DNA of 9,545 nt from Cytophagaceae bacterium (GTDB lineage: Bacteria; Bacteroidota; Bacteroidia; Cytophagales; Spirosomataceae), in the NCBI GenBank assembly GCA_947459055.1, contig CANHCG010000042.1, forward strand, positions 1-9,545, given 5' to 3'. Below the pieces are notes generated by a model. The model was not told the origin of the DNA. It saw only the letters and a list, made by a program, of their open reading frames with translations, and searched no databases. Shown here in pieces: positions 6,927 to 9,545 of this stretch (positions within the stretch are counted from its first letter, which is position 1; each line of letters begins with the position of its first letter). The position numbers were made by a program, and so were the translations under genes.

Positions 6927-7739
6927 ATGGGGATCATACAACGTTTCAGTACGCAATTCAAAGAAATACTGCATGACTCTGAATTACTGTTAATTTTAGC
7001 CAAAAGGGATATTTCTGTTCGGTATAAACAAACGTATTTGGGGATAAGTTGGGCCATTGTTCGTCCTGTATTGACCATGTTAGTGTTTTTATTTGCATTT
7101 AAAAATGTAGCTAAAATTCAGGATTTATCGGGTTATCCGATTCAATTAGTGATCTTTTCTGGTATTTTGTTTTGGAACTTATTTTCTACCACCTTTCAAT
7201 CAGTCAGTAATTCCATTCTTACCAATGGAAATTTAATAAGTAAAGTATATTTCCCACGCTTAATCATTTGTTTATCTTCTACCGCAGTATCGTTGGTCGA
7301 TTTCTTTGTTGGCTTAATCGTTTACCTTATTTTAACTTTTGCCTTAGGTCACTCCATAAGCATTCATATCATTTTTTTGCCAATTGCTTTGATTTTGACT
7401 TTACTTTCTAGCTTAGGATTTGGTATTTTGTTTGCTTCATTTTCAGTTAAGTATCGAGATTTATTACAGTTAATACCCCTGGTTGTTCAATATGGATTTT
7501 TTGTAACTCCCATTGTGTATACATCTCAAAGTTTAATTGATTCAAAATGGTTTATTTATTATTCTATCATAAACCCCTTAGCCGGATTAGTTGAATTTTT
7601 TCGATTTGGGTTGATCGTTGATTACCGATTGTTCAATATAAATATTTTATTGATATCGATTGGAAGTACTTTGTTTATATTTCTGTTAAGTTTATTTGTT
7701 TTTCATCGCCGGGAGGATTCATTTGTAGATCATTTATAA
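6927..7739 (+). CDS. wzm: ABC-2 type polysaccharide exporter, permease subunit
   Basis: A 270-residue integral membrane protein, the transmembrane half of a Wzm/Wzt (KpsM/KpsT-type) glycan exporter that moves lipid-linked polysaccharide across the inner membrane. The N-terminal cytoplasmic motif RDISVRYKQTYLGISWAIVR (27-46) is the signature interface region of this family. About six membrane segments follow, near 42-60, 72-92, 115-138, 146-170, 183-200 and 238-259. The loops contain LISKVYFPR (103-111), SVKYRDLLQL (173-182) and NPLAGLVEFFR (216-226), all family-typical. Length is normal (about 260-280). The gene is one nucleotide from each neighbour, with the ATPase following, as expected for a subunit pair that needs equal expression. 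Confidence 0.93.
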   Translation: MGIIQRFSTQFKEILHDSELLLILAKRDISVRYKQTYLGISWAIVRPVLTMLVFLFAFKNVAKIQDLSGYPIQLVIFSGILFWNLFSTTFQSVSNSILTNGNLISKVYFPRLIICLSSTAVSLVDFFVGLIVYLILTFALGHSISIHIIFLPIALILTLLSSLGFGILFASFSVKYRDLLQLIPLVVQYGFFVTPIVYTSQSLIDSKWFIYYSIINPLAGLVEFFRFGLIVDYRLFNINILLISIGSTLFIFLLSLFVFHRREDSFVDHL

Positions 7740-7740
7740 T

Positions 7741-8961
7741 ATGCAAGTAATTAGCGTTACTTCTGTTTCCAAAAAATACAAGGTTTATAAAAACCCTGGT
7801 CCTGTTTCATTGAAAAATGGTATTCAGGAAATATTTAATAATAAAACGAAGCAGGAATTTTTGGCAATCAATGATGTTTCATTTTCGTTAAATTCAGGAG
7901 ATAAGTTAGGGATCGTCGGGAATAATGGTGCGGGGAAATCTACGCTGTTAAAAATATTAAGTAGAATAACAAAGCCAACTACAGGTACTATTTCCGTTCA
8001 AGGAAAAGTAGCTAGCTTATTAGAAGTAGGCACTGGATTTCACCCTGAATTAACTGGAAGGGAAAATATATTTCTAAATGGTGCCATTTTAGGCATGAAG
8101 AAGAATGAAATAACTGCCCAATTTGATGAAATTGTTGATTTCGCGGGTGAACAAATCATTCGATTTCTTGATACACCTGTCAAGCGTTATTCTTCAGGAA
8201 TGTATGTTCGTCTTGGATTTGCTATCGCTGCACATTTAAACCCGGAAATTTTGATTATTGATGAGGTGTTAGCTGTCGGTGATGCTGATTTTCAAAAAAA
8301 ATCGCTTGGAAAAATGAAAGAGGTGGCCTCCAGAGAGAAAACCATTTTATTTGTCAGCCATAATTTAACTGCAGTAGCTAATTTATGTAATAAAACACTG
8401 CATTTAGAAAAAGGAAAAGTCAAAGATTTTGGAGATACAGGTAAAATTCTGACTTCTTACATGGCAGCATTACAAAATAATGTATTCGAGCACCAGTATG
8501 ACAAGCCCGAAAATGCACCAGGAAATGATTTAATTCGATTGAAATACGCAAAATTGTCCCCTATATTACAAGAAGATCAAACCTATTGGGATATACGTCA
8601 TCCATTTAAAATCGAATTTGAATTTTGGAACTTAGGGAATACTCAGAATTTAAATATCAGTTTGCATGTTTTTGCGAGTACGGGAGAGTGTATTTTTAAT
8701 GTTGGGACAGAATCAATAGCCTGTAAATATGGGTTAATTCGGGCTAATCTAGAGGTCCCTGGCAACTATTTAAATGATGGGAATTATGTAGTATCCTTTA
8801 TGATTGTCAAGGATAAATCTATCATTTTATACAATTTTGAAGAAGTATTTAATTTTGAAATAGCAGATTTTAGAGAAGATACCACATGGTACGGTAAATG
8901 GCCAGGATATGTACGACCTTCCTTTTCATTTCCAATGGAACAAATCTCAGAAACCATTTAA
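7741..8961 (+). CDS. wzt: ABC-type polysaccharide exporter, ATPase subunit with C-terminal glycan-binding-like domain
   Basis: The ATPase partner of the permease upstream. The nucleotide-binding domain (about 1-240) has Walker A GNNGAGKST (60-68), the family motif LLEVGTGFHPELTGRENI (93-110), the signature YSSGM (150-154), Walker B LIIDE (171-175) and the switch histidine in FVSHN (H207). At 406 residues it is much longer than KpsT (about 220). The extra C-terminal part (about 262-400) matches the Wzt_C beta-sandwich layout, with HPFKIEFEFWNLG (287-299), the strand pair near LNISLHVF, and the closing WYGKWPGYVRP (383-393). In E. coli O8/O9a the equivalent domain binds the modified non-reducing end of the finished O-antigen and gates export; the same role here is inferred. 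The next gene begins directly after its TAA. Confidence 0.93.
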   Translation: MQVISVTSVSKKYKVYKNPGPVSLKNGIQEIFNNKTKQEFLAINDVSFSLNSGDKLGIVGNNGAGKSTLLKILSRITKPTTGTISVQGKVASLLEVGTGFHPELTGRENIFLNGAILGMKKNEITAQFDEIVDFAGEQIIRFLDTPVKRYSSGMYVRLGFAIAAHLNPEILIIDEVLAVGDADFQKKSLGKMKEVASREKTILFVSHNLTAVANLCNKTLHLEKGKVKDFGDTGKILTSYMAALQNNVFEHQYDKPENAPGNDLIRLKYAKLSPILQEDQTYWDIRHPFKIEFEFWNLGNTQNLNISLHVFASTGECIFNVGTESIACKYGLIRANLEVPGNYLNDGNYVVSFMIVKDKSIILYNFEEVFNFEIADFREDTTWYGKWPGYVRPSFSFPMEQISETI

Positions 8962-9545
8962 ATGATATACGTAACAAAATCCTTCCTGCCTGATTTAAAG
9001 GAGTATGTCAGTTACCTAGAGCGTATTTGGCAATCAAATCATTTGACAAATGACGGTCCTCTTCTGCTCGAATTGGAAAAAAAATTAGCTGAGTTTTTGG
9101 AGGTCGAGCATTTGCTTTTTGTCACTAATGGGACCATCGCACTTCAATTAGCCATCAAAGCTTTAAATTTAAGTGGTGAAGTCATTACCACGCCCTTTTC
9201 CTATTGTGCAACTACAAACGCACTCATTTGGGAAGGTTGTAGCCCGGTATTTGCCGATATTGATCCCTTAACATTGACGGTAACGAGTAAAGAAATTGTT
9301 CAAAAATTAACACCTAATACCAAGGGAATTTTAACAACGCATGTGTACGGGAATGCAGGTGATTTGGGAGATCAAGAAAAAATAGCCCAACAATATAAGA
9401 TTCCTTTAATTTATGATGGTGCCCATGCATTTGGGGTTCGAGTCAATAATAAGTCTATATTTTCCTATGGTACCGTTAGTACCTGTAGTTTTCACGCTAC
9501 AAAAATTTTTCATACCGTGGAGGGTGGTGCAGTAATGACAAATGA
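8962..9545 (+). CDS. DegT/DnrJ/EryC1/StrS sugar aminotransferase, N-terminal part (cut by window edge)
   Basis: The first 194 residues of a fold-type I PLP-dependent aminotransferase acting on nucleotide-activated keto-sugars. It begins MIYVTKSFLP, then SNHLTNDGPLLLELEKKL, the cofactor phosphate loop TNGTIAL (55-61), the conserved GEVITTPFSYCATTNAL, the PLP-ring aspartate in YDGAHAFGV (D152), and the Schiff-base lysine in SFHATKIFHTVEGGA (K181). The family normally reaches about 360-400 residues, so roughly half is missing. The HATKxFHTxEGG form resembles VioA/FdtB-like enzymes that aminate dTDP-4-keto-6-deoxy or dTDP-3-keto-6-deoxy hexoses, but the substrate cannot be fixed from this part. 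The ATG at 8962 follows the Wzt stop with no spacer, so it is in the same operon and probably makes an amino-deoxy sugar of the exported glycan. Confidence 0.92.
   Translation, partial: MIYVTKSFLPDLKEYVSYLERIWQSNHLTNDGPLLLELEKKLAEFLEVEHLLFVTNGTIALQLAIKALNLSGEVITTPFSYCATTNALIWEGCSPVFADIDPLTLTVTSKEIVQKLTPNTKGILTTHVYGNAGDLGDQEKIAQQYKIPLIYDGAHAFGVRVNNKSIFSYGTVSTCSFHATKIFHTVEGGAVMTN

Noticed and set aside
6893..7078. Minus-strand open frame across the Wzz-permease junction
   Set aside because: It overlaps two confident plus-strand genes and its product shows no recognisable domain.
7711..7716. GGGAGG as a ribosome binding site for wzt
   Set aside because: It lies about 24 nt before the ATG at 7741, too far to pair during initiation, and it encodes part of the conserved-looking permease C-terminus (HRREDS).
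1..9545. tRNA, rRNA, CRISPR array, insertion sequence, riboswitch or phage-defence system
   Set aside because: Intergenic space is limited to about 50 and 113 bp, with no direct repeat series, transposase fragment or RNA gene signature on either strand.

Overview
This AT-rich window reads as chromosomal DNA of a Bacteroidota bacterium, probably a Cytophagales-like lineage. The evidence is the ParE style (N-terminal motifs [16 protein letters not shown] and [15 protein letters not shown]), the near absence of Shine-Dalgarno sequences, promoter-like TTTG / TAnnTTTG pairs, and a long multi-SLBB outer-membrane export protein of a kind common in that phylum. The exact genus cannot be told from the window.

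The left third (1-3217) is housekeeping. On the minus strand lie etfB and the first 81 codons of etfA, two nucleotides apart, encoding the electron transfer flavoprotein heterodimer. A 50-bp gap with overlapping divergent promoter candidates separates etfB from a small plus-strand TPR protein gene. That gene ends directly against the stop codon of a minus-strand parE (topoisomerase IV subunit B), which appears to use a TTG start.

The right two thirds (3331-9545) is a tightly packed plus-strand operon for export of a surface polysaccharide. In order it encodes a six-SLBB Wza-like outer-membrane/periplasmic export protein, a Wzz/KpsE-like inner-membrane co-polymerase without a kinase domain, an ABC-2 permease (Wzm), an ABC ATPase with a C-terminal glycan-binding-like domain (Wzt), and the start of a DegT/DnrJ/EryC1/StrS PLP-dependent sugar aminotransferase that runs off the window. 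The first four genes are separated by exactly one nucleotide at each junction, and the fifth starts immediately after the Wzt stop. The likely promoter is in the 113-bp gap before the first gene.

Functionally, the ABC pair would flip a finished lipid-linked glycan across the inner membrane, the Wzz-like protein would link it to the periplasm, and the SLBB protein would carry it to or through the outer membrane. The aminotransferase would make an amino-deoxy sugar building block. I found no mobile element, tRNA, rRNA, CRISPR array or wholly unfamiliar gene. The points worth a second look are the combination of export parts, the architecture of the SLBB protein, and the start and junction structure of several genes.
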